From Anaerolineae bacterium (GTDB lineage Bacteria > Chloroflexota > Anaerolineae > Caldilineales > Caldilineaceae), in contig JAUIHI010000006.1 of NCBI GenBank assembly GCA_030432295.1, positions 62,001 to 126,000 of the forward strand: a stretch of DNA of 64,000 nucleotides, read 5' to 3'. The position numbers were made by a program, and so were the translations under genes. Of the stretch, positions 15,452-23,830 are shown one piece after another (the stretch's first letter is position 1; every line of letters starts with the position of its first letter). The notes beneath the pieces are model-generated. The model saw nothing but the letters and a program-made list of their open reading frames with translations, was not told the origin of the DNA and ran no database searches.

Positions 15452-16201
15452 ATGGACAACGGATTTTATGTGCCCAAGCGGGTGATGGCGATCTTCGCCC
15501 ACCCGGATGACATCGAATTTGGCTGCGCGGGCACAATCGCGCGCTGGGTGCAGGCCGGGGCCGAGGCGTGCTACGTCCTCCTCACCAGCGGGGATGTGGG
15601 CATTGCCGACACCAGCCTGACCCGGGCCGAGGCTTCGGCTATCCGTGAGAAGGAGCAGACAGCGGCGGCAGAGGCGATTGGCGTCAAGGAAGTTGTCTAT
15701 CTGCGCGAGCCGGACGGAACGCTGGTAAACACCCTGGAACTGCGCAAGAAACTGGTGCGGGAGATTCGCCGCTTCCGCCCGGAGGTGCTAATCTGTGGCG
15801 ACCCGGCCTCCTGGTTTGTGGGCGACACATACATCAACCACCCGGATCACCGGGCCGCGGCCAGCGCTGCGTTGGAAGCCGTCTTCCCCGCCGCGGGCCA
15901 GCCCCATCTCTTCCAGGAACTGGCCGAGGAAGGGTTGCGCGCCCACAAAGTGCGCAAAGTCTACATCAACGAATTCGGCGGCGGCGATACTTTCGTCAAC
16001 ATCAGCGATGTGATGGATTTGAAGATCGCGGCCCTGCACAAGCACGAAAGTCAGTTCGTAGACTTCGACCCGGAACCGATGATCCGGGAGTGGTCGGCCA
16101 ATGCAGGCAAGGGCAAAGAGATGGCCTATGCCGAGAGCTTCCGGGTGATTACGCTGGAAAGCGATGAGGCGTGGGCAAAGCGCACAGGAGAAGTGGAGTA
16201 A
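15452..16201 (+). CDS. PIG-L/LmbE family deacetylase
   Basis: A 249-residue zinc-dependent deacetylase of the PIG-L family, which removes acetyl groups from GlcNAc-type amino sugars. The metal-binding motifs are complete: [16 protein letters not shown] near the N-terminus and the second histidine set in [17 protein letters not shown] and REPDGTL complete the fold. The ATG at 15452 follows AAAGGGTTCCCT. An importer operon starts 116 bp downstream in the same direction, so the enzyme may process an imported acetylated sugar; that link is inferred from position alone. Confidence 0.9.
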   Translation: MDNGFYVPKRVMAIFAHPDDIEFGCAGTIARWVQAGAEACYVLLTSGDVGIADTSLTRAEASAIREKEQTAAAEAIGVKEVVYLREPDGTLVNTLELRKKLVREIRRFRPEVLICGDPASWFVGDTYINHPDHRAAASAALEAVFPAAGQPHLFQELAEEGLRAHKVRKVYINEFGGGDTFVNISDVMDLKIAALHKHESQFVDFDPEPMIREWSANAGKGKEMAYAESFRVITLESDEAWAKRTGEVE

Positions 16202-16317
16202 AGATTGGACGCATTCATACCTACTCACGGATCACTCTTACAGTAGTATAGTACAGTCCTCGAACGAAGTTTTTGTACGCGCCTGGTTATTGCCAATCAA
16301 CCAAAGGAACCCCTGGA

Positions 16318-17727
16318 ATGAAAAGACTATCGACTCTGTTGTTTGTTGGATTGCTTTTCGCCCTTATTGTGTCGGCCTGTGCAGCCCCGGCAGCCCCGGC
16401 ATCTCAACCCGCTGCACCCGCAGAGCCTGCCGCCGCGGAAGCCACCAGCCCGGCTCCCGCCGAAGCCCAGGAGTTTGTCACCTGGTATCAGTATGACGAG
16501 AACAACGAAGACCCGGCCAGCGACGAGCGGGTGGGCAACGAATATCTGCGCGACACAATCCCCGTTTTCAATGAAGCTTTTGCGGGTAAATGGCATTGGG
16601 TCAATCAGCCCAAAGCCTGGGACAAAATGGCCGCGGAGTTGGTGGCAGCGGTGCAGGCTGGAGCAGACGTGCCCGATCTCTTCGAGGGGGGCAGCGGGCA
16701 GGTTAGTCTCTTTTATAAAAATGGAGTGATGCAGGACCTGACCGAATGGGCCAGCGCCCAGCCCTGGTACGCCGATATGGACCCTAACGCGCTTCTGGGC
16801 TGCACCGGCCCGGATGGTGGTCTCTACTGTATTCCAGTAGCCCAGCGGCCCCATTTGGTCTACGTCTGGAAGGACCGTTTCCCCAACGGCTTCCCCAAGA
16901 CTCCGGAAGAATTTCTGGTCGAAGCCGAACGATTAAAGGGCGAAGGGCTGTACGCCGTCACCTTCTTCGGCTCCACTGCCTTTGACGGCGAAGGGCTGAC
17001 CCGAGCCGTATGGACGACGATTGCTTCCTTTGGAGGCAACCTGGACGACGGTCAGGGCAATATGACCCTAAACACACCTGAGAATGTGGCTGCAGTAGAA
17101 TTCCTGCGCACGCTTGTGCAGAGCGGCTACGTGCCCGAAATCGCCTTCGCTGGTGGCTTCCAAGAGGAAAATGCCTTTAAAGACGCATCCGCCGCTGCAT
17201 TCCCCACGGGTCTCTTTGGCTACCGCTACGTAAACCCTCTGACAGCACCCAACGGTACGGAATATTCCAAGGGCAATCAGGAAGATATGCTGGACGCCAT
17301 CGAGGCGGGGGATGTGATGCTCTCCCCATTTGTGGCCCCAGAAGGCATGACTCCGGGCTGTGGTGTCGAGGTGTCGGGTTTTGCCATCCCGGTGGGTGCC
17401 AAGAATCCAGAGGGGGCCAAGGCGTACATCGATTGGATTATGACGGATGCAGCACAAAATTCAGATTGGGTGCTGCGGCCTGGTGGCGGTTTTCCTACTT
17501 TGAAGACGACCCAAGCCAGTGCTGATTTCCAGACGCCCTTCTATCAGGAGGCTGCCGAAGTCCTCTCCCAAAGCGCGTGCCGGTCCTGGTACGGCTCAAT
17601 GGATCGCAAGGCCGAGGCCCAGAAGCTGGCGATGGGCGCGATCTACAAAGTGATCAAAGAAGACCCGACCGCGGACATTGCGACAGAACTGCAAGCCGCC
17701 CAGGACGAGTACAACGCGGGCAACTAA
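16318..17727 (+). CDS. ABC transporter substrate-binding lipoprotein (sugar type)
   Basis: A 469-residue extracellular solute-binding lipoprotein of the family 1 (sugar/oligosaccharide) kind. The signal peptide ends in a lipobox (LIVSAC) with Cys about residue 21, followed by an Ala/Pro-rich linker and a mature domain starting at ...FVTWYQYDENNEDPA. Motifs such as DVPDLFEGGSGQ, VWKDRFPNGFPKTPEEFL and AKAYIDWIMTD are typical. The ATG at 16318 with AAAGGAAC upstream places the lipobox correctly. Two permease genes follow after a 26-bp hairpin (17745-17807), which may set the higher level of the binding protein. Confidence 0.93.
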   Translation: MKRLSTLLFVGLLFALIVSACAAPAAPASQPAAPAEPAAAEATSPAPAEAQEFVTWYQYDENNEDPASDERVGNEYLRDTIPVFNEAFAGKWHWVNQPKAWDKMAAELVAAVQAGADVPDLFEGGSGQVSLFYKNGVMQDLTEWASAQPWYADMDPNALLGCTGPDGGLYCIPVAQRPHLVYVWKDRFPNGFPKTPEEFLVEAERLKGEGLYAVTFFGSTAFDGEGLTRAVWTTIASFGGNLDDGQGNMTLNTPENVAAVEFLRTLVQSGYVPEIAFAGGFQEENAFKDASAAAFPTGLFGYRYVNPLTAPNGTEYSKGNQEDMLDAIEAGDVMLSPFVAPEGMTPGCGVEVSGFAIPVGAKNPEGAKAYIDWIMTDAAQNSDWVLRPGGGFPTLKTTQASADFQTPFYQEAAEVLSQSACRSWYGSMDRKAEAQKLAMGAIYKVIKEDPTADIATELQAAQDEYNAGN

Positions 17728-17744
17728 TCAATCATCAGTAAACA

Positions 17745-17807
17745 GTGAACAGTAAAGAGTAATCAGTGGCATCGAGACAACGCCACTGATTACTCTTTAC
17801 TGTTCAC
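17745..17807 (+). terminator. 26-bp perfect hairpin between binding-protein and permease genes
   Basis: The arms 17745-17770 (starting GTGAACAGTAAAGAG) and 17782-17807 (ending CTCTTTACTGTTCAC) are exact reverse complements around an 11-base loop. Position after the binding-protein gene and before the permeases suggests an mRNA-stabilising or partly terminating hairpin. A related GTGAACAGTAA/TTACTGTTCAC pair is at about 40679-40729. Confidence 0.6.
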
Positions 17808-17831
17808 TTCTTTGTAGTGTGGGGGAGAGCG

Positions 17832-18776
17832 ATGCAACAGACTGGTATACGGCGCAGGGCAAAACGCTGGCTGCGCGACTCCCTCCCCTTCTGGTTGCTC
17901 CTCCCCACCATTCTGATTCTGCTGGCGGTGCAGGTCTACCCGGCTCTCTACACTGTCTGGCTGAGCTTTCAGGAGCGCAACCCCGCGGGCTGGGAGTTTG
18001 TGGGCGGGGCCAACTTCCGCCGCCTCTTTGGGATGGGGCTGTTTGGGGAGAGTATCGGCCACACAACCGTCTTTTTGCTTGGCTATGCGGGTTTGACCCT
18101 CGTCATTGGCTTTGTGATTGCCCTGCTGCTCAATCGCAAACTGCGCTTCTCCGGCCTTTACATCACACTGCTTTTCATCCCGTGGGTCATCGCCGACATT
18201 ATTGTGGGCATTGCCTTTCGCCTGCTGGTTGTGCCGGACTACGGCCTGCTCTCCGGGATTTTGCAAAATCCCGCCCTCTTTCCACCCAACGGTCTCTCGA
18301 TTCTGACGGCTGTTCCGCCCCGGCCCTGGATCGGCGACATTCCCTTCCCGCCCGCACCGGCGATGGTCTATCTGATTCTGGCCTCGGCCTGGCGTGCCCT
18401 ACCTTTTGTCACACTGCTGATTCTGGCCGCGATGCAGACAATCCCCAGCGAACTGGTGGAGAGCAGCCGCATCGACGGGGCCAATCCCCGCCAGGTCATC
18501 CGTTTTATCATCATTCCGCTGATTCTGCCCACACTGGTCGTCGCCCTTTTCAGCCTGACCCTGAGCGGGATGAACGGGGTGGGAATGGTCTTCAGTCTGA
18601 CTGGCGGCGGCCCCGGCTCGTCCACAGAAGTGCTGAGTTATATGCTCTATTCGATTGGCTGGCGGCAGCTGGAGTTTGGCCGGGCCGCGGCTCTGGCGTT
18701 GCTCATCGCGGCGGTCAATTGGCTGCTGATCGGCGGCACCCTACGTCTGACCCGTGTGGAAGAGAGGAGCCATTAG
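17832..18776 (+). CDS. Sugar ABC transporter permease 1 (MalF-like)
   Basis: A 314-residue permease with about six membrane helices. The cytoplasmic EAA loop that docks the ATPase is visible as VESSRIDGANPRQVIRF. A start at 17832 (GGGGGAGAG upstream) gives the usual basic N-terminus before the first helix (LPFWLLLPTILILLAVQVYP). It is followed after one base by the second permease, so the two are certainly co-transcribed. No ATP-binding subunit gene follows; a shared multi-sugar ATPase encoded elsewhere is likely. Confidence 0.92.
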   Translation: MQQTGIRRRAKRWLRDSLPFWLLLPTILILLAVQVYPALYTVWLSFQERNPAGWEFVGGANFRRLFGMGLFGESIGHTTVFLLGYAGLTLVIGFVIALLLNRKLRFSGLYITLLFIPWVIADIIVGIAFRLLVVPDYGLLSGILQNPALFPPNGLSILTAVPPRPWIGDIPFPPAPAMVYLILASAWRALPFVTLLILAAMQTIPSELVESSRIDGANPRQVIRFIIIPLILPTLVVALFSLTLSGMNGVGMVFSLTGGGPGSSTEVLSYMLYSIGWRQLEFGRAAALALLIAAVNWLLIGGTLRLTRVEERSH

Positions 18777-18777
18777 A

Positions 18778-19710
18778 ATGCCCAGAATCTCCCGCAAGCG
18801 GATGGAATCTCTGCTGGTCAACGCCGCACTGATTGCCATCTGCCTCTTTGCCCTGGTTCCCATCGCCACGACACTGCTGATCTCCTTCAAAGGCGAACGG
18901 GATATTGTGCGCAACCCGCCCAACATTCTGCCCTGCGACACCCCCACCAGCGCCTTTGACTGGCGGGAATGCCGCTGGGCGCTGGAAGGCTACGAGCGGG
19001 TGCTGGCGGCCAAGCCCAGCGAAGGCGGTCTCTTCCCTCTGGCGTTGACGGGCAATATCGTCCGGGTCTACATTCCCAACTCTTTTATGTACGCCCTTAC
19101 TACTTCCCTGCTGGTGGTGCTGCTGGCGGGGATGGCGGGCTATGCCTTCTCCCGCTACCGCTTCCGGGGCCATCGCGCGCTGCTGGTGAGCATCCTCGCC
19201 ATCACCGCGGTGCCGTTGCTGACGAATCTGCTGGCCCTCTACCAGATCGGCGCGACACTGCGCAAAGCCCAAATTCCCATCCACGACGACCGCATCTTTC
19301 TGATTGTGGTCTATATCGGCTTCTTCCTGCCCCTGAGCGTCTGGATTGCCAAAGGTTTCTTCGACGCCATCCCCCGGGATTTGGACGAGGCTGCGCTGAT
19401 CGACGGGTGCAGTCCCTTTGGCGCGCTGATGCGGATTATCATTCCCCTGGCCTTTCCGGGGCTGATGGCGGTCTTTCTGCTCACTTTTGTCAATGTGTGG
19501 AATGAGTTTATCGCGGGCTATCTGCTGGTGGCGAAGAATGAGTTCAAACCGGCGATGTTCGGTCTCTACGAATTTCTGGGACAGAATATCATCAATTTGC
19601 AGGTGGTGGCCGCGGCCTGTATCCTCATCGCCCTGCCGATTGTGATACTCTTTATCTTCGCCCGCCGGGCCTTCTTTTCCGCGATGATTGAGGGGGCGGT
19701 GAAGGGGTAG
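18778..19710 (+). CDS. Sugar ABC transporter permease 2 (MalG-like)
   Basis: A 310-residue permease with the EAA loop DEAALIDGCSPFGALMRI and about six membrane helices. A long periplasmic stretch lies between helices 1 and 2, containing three cysteines or near-cysteine positions (PCDTPTSAFDWRECRW). The ATG at 18778 follows GAGGAG inside the end of permease 1. Transcription probably ends at the hairpin 19722-19754. Confidence 0.92.
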   Translation: MPRISRKRMESLLVNAALIAICLFALVPIATTLLISFKGERDIVRNPPNILPCDTPTSAFDWRECRWALEGYERVLAAKPSEGGLFPLALTGNIVRVYIPNSFMYALTTSLLVVLLAGMAGYAFSRYRFRGHRALLVSILAITAVPLLTNLLALYQIGATLRKAQIPIHDDRIFLIVVYIGFFLPLSVWIAKGFFDAIPRDLDEAALIDGCSPFGALMRIIIPLAFPGLMAVFLLTFVNVWNEFIAGYLLVAKNEFKPAMFGLYEFLGQNIINLQVVAAACILIALPIVILFIFARRAFFSAMIEGAVKG

Positions 19711-19721
19711 GGAATAACAAG

Positions 19722-19754
19722 AGACCTGCCAGGTTTCCGAAACCTGGCAGGTCT
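19722..19754. terminator. 15-bp hairpin between convergent permease and Rieske genes
   Basis: AGACCTGCCAGGTTT (19722-19736) pairs exactly with AAACCTGGCAGGTCT (19740-19754) around CCG. It sits between the stop codons of convergent genes and could terminate both. Confidence 0.7.
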
Positions 19755-19757
19755 GTA

Positions 19758-20114
19758 TTACACAAACAACACCACTTCCTCCCCCTCTTGCACCACCCGA
19801 TAGGTCCGCACCCGCAGCTTCTCGTCGTAGAGCGCCTCGCCCGTGGCCAGGTCGAACTCCCACTGATGCCAGGGACATTTGAGAATCTGCCCCTCCCGTT
19901 CGTACTCCCGCTTGTAGACGCCGGATGAGGTGACCAGCGGGCGCGTCCGCCCCGCGCAGAGGGGACCGGCCCGATGCGGACAGTAGTTGAGAATGGCGTA
20001 GAAACTCCCCTCCACATTGAAAACGCCGATTTCGTGACCGTTGACCGTCACGATTTTGCGCGCGCCCGGCGGAAGCTCCGCTGCGGGCGCGACGACGTGG
20101 CGAGTGGTTTGCAT
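19758..20114 (-). CDS. Rieske [2Fe-2S] ferredoxin-like protein
   Basis: A 118-residue stand-alone Rieske protein. Both cluster-binding motifs are intact: CPHRAGPL (C-x-H) and CPWHQWEFDL (C-x2-H). It lacks a catalytic oxygenase domain, so it should act as an electron carrier or as the small partner of another enzyme. It is 12 bp downstream of the amidohydrolase gene on the same strand, so the two very likely form an operon. Confidence 0.92.
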   Translation of the reverse strand: MQTTRHVVAPAAELPPGARKIVTVNGHEIGVFNVEGSFYAILNYCPHRAGPLCAGRTRPLVTSSGVYKREYEREGQILKCPWHQWEFDLATGEALYDEKLRVRTYRVVQEGEEVVLFV

Positions 20115-20126
20115 TATCCGTTTCTC

Positions 20127-21248
20127 CTACAATCCGTACAGTTCTTTGGCATTCTCCACCATCATTTTCTGGCGCAGCCCCGCGTCGTGACCGGCTAGGA
20201 AGGTGCTCGGCTCGTCCCAGTCCCAGTGAGGATAGTCGCTGGCAAAGACCATCACCTCATCTGCGTGCATCCAGTCCAGGAAGATGTCCAGGTCTTTTTT
20301 GCTGGGCGTGTTGGGCAGGGGCTGGGAGCCGAAGCGCACATTGCTGCGCACATATTCGCTGGGCAGCTTTTTGATCCAGGGCGTGTAGTCGCGCAGGCTC
20401 TTCCAGTCCCCGTCCATATGCCAGAGCAGGCCGGGAACCCAGAAAACGTCGTGCTCGATGAAGAGGAAGCGGAAGTTGGGGAACTTCTCAAAGACGCCCT
20501 CGCAGATCAGGCTGGTCAGATGGGCCATCGCGATCTGCGGGCGGGCCATCCGCATTTCCAGATAATAGGAGGGGAAGCCCGCAGCGGTGGGTGGCGATGA
20601 GATGCCCGCGCCCTCCGCGCCAAAGTGGACACAGACCGGCAGGCCGTGGCGCTCGCAGGCTTCGTAGATGGGGTGGTAGTGGCGATTGCCGTAGGGCATC
20701 CGTGCGCCCGCGGGCATCAGCACCTGCACGAATTCCGAGCGGGGGCCAAGCCGCTCGATCTCCTGCACGGCCAGGAGGGGGTCCTGGGGCGCGATGTGGA
20801 TGGAAGCCCGCAGCCGGCTGTCCTGGCTGGTCCAGGTGTCCAGCGTCCAGTCGTTGAAGGCCCGGCAGATAGCCGCGCCGTAGTCCGCGTCGGGATGGAC
20901 CGCCGCGGCGTAGGGGCCGCCGGTCAGCACGCCGATGCTGATGTCGTAGACGTCCAGGTGCTTTTCGATGCAGACCGACGGCTGGGTGGCCGGGTTGATT
21001 TCTTTGTCGATCCAGAGGTCGTGGCGCGCACCGTTGCCCGGCATATTCGTATAGCCGATCCCCGGCATCATCGGGCCAAAGTCTTTGATGTATTCCACAT
21101 AGTGGCGGGGCAGATAGGGAAAGAGCGTCTCCGGCTTGGCGTGCTGGTGATGCACGTCGCAGTCGATAATACCGGTAATCGGGCGGGAACGGGACGCACC
21201 GTTGGTGGCAGCCTGGGCGGTGGGCGGAGCAATCGTTGGGGCAGACAC
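20127..21248 (-). CDS. Amidohydrolase-2 family metal-dependent hydrolase
   Basis: A 373-residue TIM-barrel amidohydrolase of the ACMSD-like group, whose members decarboxylate or hydrolyse aromatic and related carboxylic acids. Motifs are IIDCDVHHQHAK (H-x-H-like metal site), PVCVHFGAEGAG (third His), FLFIEHDVFWVP, and FASDYPHWDWDEP (catalytic Asp). The GTG at 21248 is preferred because AGGAGGAAACC lies directly upstream; the frame stays open to an ATG at 21383. It pairs with the downstream Rieske gene, and together with the RraA-like enzyme suggests breakdown of an organic acid, not proven here. Confidence 0.88.
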   Translation of the reverse strand: MSAPTIAPPTAQAATNGASRSRPITGIIDCDVHHQHAKPETLFPYLPRHYVEYIKDFGPMMPGIGYTNMPGNGARHDLWIDKEINPATQPSVCIEKHLDVYDISIGVLTGGPYAAAVHPDADYGAAICRAFNDWTLDTWTSQDSRLRASIHIAPQDPLLAVQEIERLGPRSEFVQVLMPAGARMPYGNRHYHPIYEACERHGLPVCVHFGAEGAGISSPPTAAGFPSYYLEMRMARPQIAMAHLTSLICEGVFEKFPNFRFLFIEHDVFWVPGLLWHMDGDWKSLRDYTPWIKKLPSEYVRSNVRFGSQPLPNTPSKKDLDIFLDWMHADEVMVFASDYPHWDWDEPSTFLAGHDAGLRQKMMVENAKELYGL

Positions 21249-21427
21249 GGGTTTCCTCCTGTGGTGTGAACGGAAGAGTGGGTTGGTAGGGGAAGTATAG
21301 CACAGGGCGGGGGTGTTGTCGTGTGGGAAAAAGACGCTGGGGCGATATGGACTGTTTGTTCTTTTACCTGTGTGCAGATACACTACATATACCTATCCGC
21401 AACTGACTTGCGTATGGAGTTCTACCG

Positions 21428-21700
21428 TTGCCACAATTCTATGAAGTGCGTTTTACCGATACTGCGTTGCGAAGTTTGCATCGTTTTCCGCGTAATGATC
21501 AACAGCGTATCCTTACGCGTGTCGAGCAACTTGCGTCCGATCCCATCTCAATGCCGAATGTCAAACGGCTGGTAGAGTATGACGATGCGGCTTATCGTCT
21601 GCGGGTTGGTAATTATCGCATCCTCTTTGATCGGGATGATGCAATGCGAATCATCGATATAATAGATGTGCGGACGCGGGGCCGTGCCTATCGGAGGTGA
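21428..21700 (+). CDS. RelE/ParE-family toxin
   Basis: A 90-residue protein with the compact RelE/ParE pattern: VRFTDTALRSLHRFPRNDQQ, a helical stretch, then YRLRVGNYRILFDRDD and IIDIIDVRTRGRAYRR. RelE members cleave mRNA on the ribosome; ParE members poison gyrase; the sequence alone does not separate these. The start is TTG at 21428, as no ATG or GTG fits. The gene ends two bases before the antitoxin ATG and its last codons carry the antitoxin's ribosome binding site, giving coupled translation with toxin first. GC content is below the window average. Confidence 0.85.
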   Translation: MPQFYEVRFTDTALRSLHRFPRNDQQRILTRVEQLASDPISMPNVKRLVEYDDAAYRLRVGNYRILFDRDDAMRIIDIIDVRTRGRAYRR

Positions 21701-21701
21701 A

Positions 21702-21914
21702 ATGATGCTCGAACAGGTTCAGATTATTCGAGAAAACGACGAAGCCAGATTTGCAGTGATTCCCTACCAGGAATTCCTGCAATTGCGCGATCTCCTGCGC
21801 GACGAAGAAAAGCTGGAAGATTATCTGGACTATCTGCATATGCAGCGCGTTAAAGAGAGCGACCAGACCTTTCATTCCCTGGCCGATGTAAAGGCAGAGC
21901 TTGGATTCGCCTGA
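21702..21914 (+). CDS. Antitoxin of the RelE-like pair
   Basis: A 70-residue acidic protein (MMLEQVQIIRENDEARF ... LADVKAELGFA) with the VIPYQEFLQLRDLL segment seen in Phd/YefM-like antitoxins. It starts at ATG 21702 (or 21705) with GGAGGTGAA upstream. A clear DNA-binding fold cannot be read by eye; the N-terminus is short for Phd. The assignment rests on size, composition and the adjacent toxin. Confidence 0.75.
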   Translation: MMLEQVQIIRENDEARFAVIPYQEFLQLRDLLRDEEKLEDYLDYLHMQRVKESDQTFHSLADVKAELGFA

Positions 21915-21930
21915 AACTTCATCACTTCAC

Positions 21931-23598
21931 CTATCGCATAATCGTTGGCAAGAACAATCCCCCCACCTGCTTCACCTCGCCCACCGCATCCGTCGTCACG
22001 TCCACCTCCTGCCCACCGCTCAGCGTGACCGGGGCCAGGCTGTCGTTCTCTGGTGTGACAGTGACTTCGCCCACCAAGGAGCGCACAGTCGACGCACCGC
22101 CGGCAGCGTCGTGGCGAACTGTGAAACCGTTCTGCCCCCGGCTGCTTACGGTGGCAACCGGCGTCTTCACATTCTGAAAGATCGAAAAATCCCCTTGCGT
22201 CAGCTTCAACCCACCGCCCTCCAGGCGCAGATCGATGCGGGCTTCGTTGGCTGTGGCCGTGGCGGAACGGGCCACGGGCTGCGGACGCGCCGGTTCACAG
22301 ATAGTCGGGCTGATTTCCAGCACTTCCACAAAGACTTCAAAAGGATCGAAGCTCTCAGACGCGAGGTGTTCAAAGGCCATGAGAATGCGGAGTACCTCCT
22401 CGCACTTGCCCTGCAAGTCCAGGCTGGCGACAGCTTGTGCGAAGCGAATGGTAAATGGCTGGGTAAAGACTGCCGTCTGACCCACAGCCCAGGCGCTGCC
22501 GTTCACCTGTACGCCGTTGCCCGTGGCCTGTGCTTGAAGTCGGGGCGTCTCTCCGCTGTATTGCAGGATGCGCATCCCGTCGTGATTGCCGGTGGCATAG
22601 ACTCGACTCCATAGCGTCAACCCCACGGCAGAGAAGTCGTCGTCCTGGTAATGGCCCGCTTCGATCAGATTGAGCGGATCGCTGGCGAAGTAGACCCGCA
22701 CCCCGCCGCTGCTCAGTTGGGTGGTGTAGAGCAGCGCGCCGTAGCTTTCCATCGCTTTGATGTTGCGCAGTTCGGGAATAGTGCGCAGCAGTACCGGATT
22801 GGCCCGTTTGCTAATATCGATGATCTCCAGTCCGCCGCCCGTCGCCCGATAGAGAACATTGCCCACGAGTGCGATGGCGTTGGCCGGGCCGGTTGTCATC
22901 AGCTTGCCCAGCAGTGTCGGCGACGAACCGACAGTGAGCAGTTCCACCCCGCTGTCTGTGTCCACCACCAGCAGATCCCCTGCCAGCAGCAGATTGCGTG
23001 TGACATCCGTGGCATAGCCACCGATAACCGGAATGTTGCCCTCCCCATCCACCCCGAAGCGGTCCAGCACCACAACCCCTTCGCTTTGGGCCACGTATAA
23101 CTGTGAGCCGCTGCCCAATTCCAGATCGAGGATAGAGGCGTTTGGGCTGGTCGGGTTGTATGTGCCCAGCAGAGTCGGTTTTGTGATGGGTTCGTCGCTG
23201 AGAATCTCCACGTAATCGCCGCCGAAGCCGCTGGGCCTGTCCAGCGCCACATAGAGCAGACCACCGTCCCGCTCAATATCGCTGATGCCCGACTGGGGTG
23301 TGTCCCGCCCGCCCAGATGTTGCACAGCCGCGGGGCTGACGATATTCAGCACTTGCAGACCGCTGTCAAAAAATGCATAGGCGTGTAGGCCACTGGCATT
23401 GATAGCCTGGCCCACAAAACCTGTTGTGCCGGAATAGGTGCCGAGCAGTGTGAAGTTGTTGCTGTCCGCGGTGGCTGAATCAGTGGCGGGTTCGAGAAGG
23501 GGTGTCGTCTCCTGGGCTGCGCCGGGAATGAGCAGCAGCCACAGAAGAAGAACAGACAGGGATAGACCAATACCAAATGGGGTAAGGTAGCGGGGCAT
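21931..23598 (-). CDS. Secreted beta-propeller (LVIVD-like) protein with FecR-like C-terminus
   Basis: A 555-residue exported protein. A signal peptide (LSLSVLLLWLLLIPGAAQ) leads to a propeller-like region of about residues 45-360 with recurring GLQVLNIVS, GVVVLDRFG, GLEIIDISKRANP and GVRVYFASDPLN units, similar to LVIVD repeats. The C-terminal 130 residues (TATANEARIDLRLEGGGLKL ... LVGEVTVTPENDS ... LSGGQEVDVTT) resemble FecR-type domains, which react to surface or polymer signals, but no membrane helix connects them. The protein ends in GLFLPTIMR, like the LFLPT tail at 14074. Function is unknown. Confidence 0.75.
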   Translation of the reverse strand: MPRYLTPFGIGLSLSVLLLWLLLIPGAAQETTPLLEPATDSATADSNNFTLLGTYSGTTGFVGQAINASGLHAYAFFDSGLQVLNIVSPAAVQHLGGRDTPQSGISDIERDGGLLYVALDRPSGFGGDYVEILSDEPITKPTLLGTYNPTSPNASILDLELGSGSQLYVAQSEGVVVLDRFGVDGEGNIPVIGGYATDVTRNLLLAGDLLVVDTDSGVELLTVGSSPTLLGKLMTTGPANAIALVGNVLYRATGGGLEIIDISKRANPVLLRTIPELRNIKAMESYGALLYTTQLSSGGVRVYFASDPLNLIEAGHYQDDDFSAVGLTLWSRVYATGNHDGMRILQYSGETPRLQAQATGNGVQVNGSAWAVGQTAVFTQPFTIRFAQAVASLDLQGKCEEVLRILMAFEHLASESFDPFEVFVEVLEISPTICEPARPQPVARSATATANEARIDLRLEGGGLKLTQGDFSIFQNVKTPVATVSSRGQNGFTVRHDAAGGASTVRSLVGEVTVTPENDSLAPVTLSGGQEVDVTTDAVGEVKQVGGLFLPTIMR

Positions 23599-23774
23599 TG
23601 CTTCCTCCTTCGGGTCTGCAACGGGGCGCAGGACAAGAGCCGTTTGCTCTGTTCCACTGCGTCGGGTGCGTTGCCAGCCAAAAAGACGGCGTTCTGCACC
23701 GGTGGACCTGTTTTGCCGGGGGGACGGGGCGTAAACCCTAGCCTACCGCAATCGGGAATGTGACGCAAACACAA

Positions 23775-23813
23775 AAAAAGCGGGACGGAATCCGAAATTC
23801 CGCCCCGCTTTTT
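23775..23813 (-). terminator. Terminator of the ABC exporter operon
   Basis: AAAAAGCGGGACGGAAT (23775-23791) and ATTCCGCCCCGCTTTTT (23797-23813) pair with a single mismatch around CCGAA. Read on the minus strand the stem ends in a T-run, as expected for a Rho-independent terminator 18 bp after the exporter stop codon. Confidence 0.8.
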
Positions 23814-23830
23814 GACAACGATTCTGACTC

